From an uncultured Lachnospiraceae bacterium (GTDB taxonomy: Bacteria; Bacillota; Clostridia; Lachnospirales; Lachnospiraceae), in assembly GCA_934437985.1 (NCBI GenBank), contig CAKSBI010000026.1, positions 1 to 34,999 of the forward strand: a DNA stretch of 34,999 nt. The letters run 5' to 3'. Below, one piece after another: positions 34,767 to 34,999 of the stretch. Under the pieces are notes generated by a model. It saw only the letters and a program-made list of their open reading frames with translations. It was not told the DNA's origin and did not search any database. A program made the translations under genes and the position numbers. Each line of letters starts with the position of its first letter. Position 1 is the stretch's first letter.

Positions 34767-34999
34767 TTGTGGAAGCCGCTTTGTCTGCTGTGGATGCTTG
34801 GTCACGACAAAACACATGAGTAAGTTGGTTTTAGGATTAATGTTGCACCCCTCTCAGCCTGACTTACAACTAACCTAGTTGCCTGTCACAGAATTAACCG
34901 ATATACTGTCACTAAAGAATAAAATGGAAAATTGAATTACATTGAATTAGTCGAATTAGTAACAAGAATAAATAATCGTGTCAATACACAGGTAAACCA
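34767..34999. other. Gene-free tail of the window
   Basis: No credible reading frame is seen on either strand. The stretch contains a small perfect inverted repeat CAACTA-ACC-TAGTTG (34867-34881) and the 10-bp repeat cluster at 34931-34960. It may be the upstream region of a gene beyond the right edge. Confidence 0.5.
34931..34960. repeat. 10-bp repeat cluster related to the one at 20071-20110
   Basis: attgaattac, attgaattag and tcgaattagt are in 10-base register. Their core attgaatta is the reverse complement of taattcaat in the array upstream of the metalloprotease, and both sets end in a tcgaatta variant. Confidence 0.6.

Overview
The window looks like a chromosomal segment from a low-GC Gram-positive Clostridia, most likely a Lachnospiraceae member (Coprococcus/Butyrivibrio-like). 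Reasons: strong GGAGG or GGTGAT ribosome binding sites, SleB-type cell-wall hydrolases, a GerMN lipoprotein, a CIRCE-controlled groESL operon, a eukaryotic-type HisA, a clostridial-type GlnRS, and small proteins resembling DUF6142 and DUF6062 families of this group. The family assignment is inference from gene content. No rRNA, tRNA, CRISPR array, insertion sequence or prophage was seen.

Layout. 1-1.8 kb: an ECF-transporter S component running off the left edge, a NUDIX hydrolase and a small lipoprotein. 2.1-6.5 kb: argJ-argB-argD plus a coupled alpha/beta hydrolase, behind a promoter with a candidate ArgR box; argC is absent here. 6.6-7.1 kb: a YdcZ-type small membrane protein. 7.2-13.4 kb: comEA, an OmpR/PhoR-like two-component pair, a GerMN lipoprotein and comEC, which links DNA-uptake genes with an envelope sensor. 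The natural comEC start is out of frame by one base. 13.5-18 kb: a large hybrid sensor kinase, tcdA, a VanZ-family gene and a small membrane protein.

18-24.4 kb is the accessory part. It holds a reverse-strand protein with two AP2-like domains around a degenerate HNH-like core, a SleB-like hydrolase that seems to start at AUU, and a markedly AT-rich two-gene unit. That unit encodes an 851-residue secreted modular metalloprotease (DNRLRE-like, ricin-type lectin, then a metzincin site followed by four cysteines) and a membrane-anchored partner. It is preceded by a consensus promoter overlapping a long palindrome, a 10-bp repeat array and a second promoter. A bacterial Ig-like (Big_2) surface protein follows. 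The protease pair is the best candidate here for an undescribed system.

24.5-35 kb returns to housekeeping: thrC, eukaryotic-type hisA, a second SleB-like hydrolase, a formate/nitrite transporter behind a 27-bp tandem duplication, glnS with a structured leader, a DUF2225 protein, a Cys/His-rich internally duplicated protein, and groES-groEL under a perfect CIRCE operator. The last 230 bases hold no gene, but carry a 10-bp repeat cluster that matches, in reverse orientation, the array upstream of the protease.
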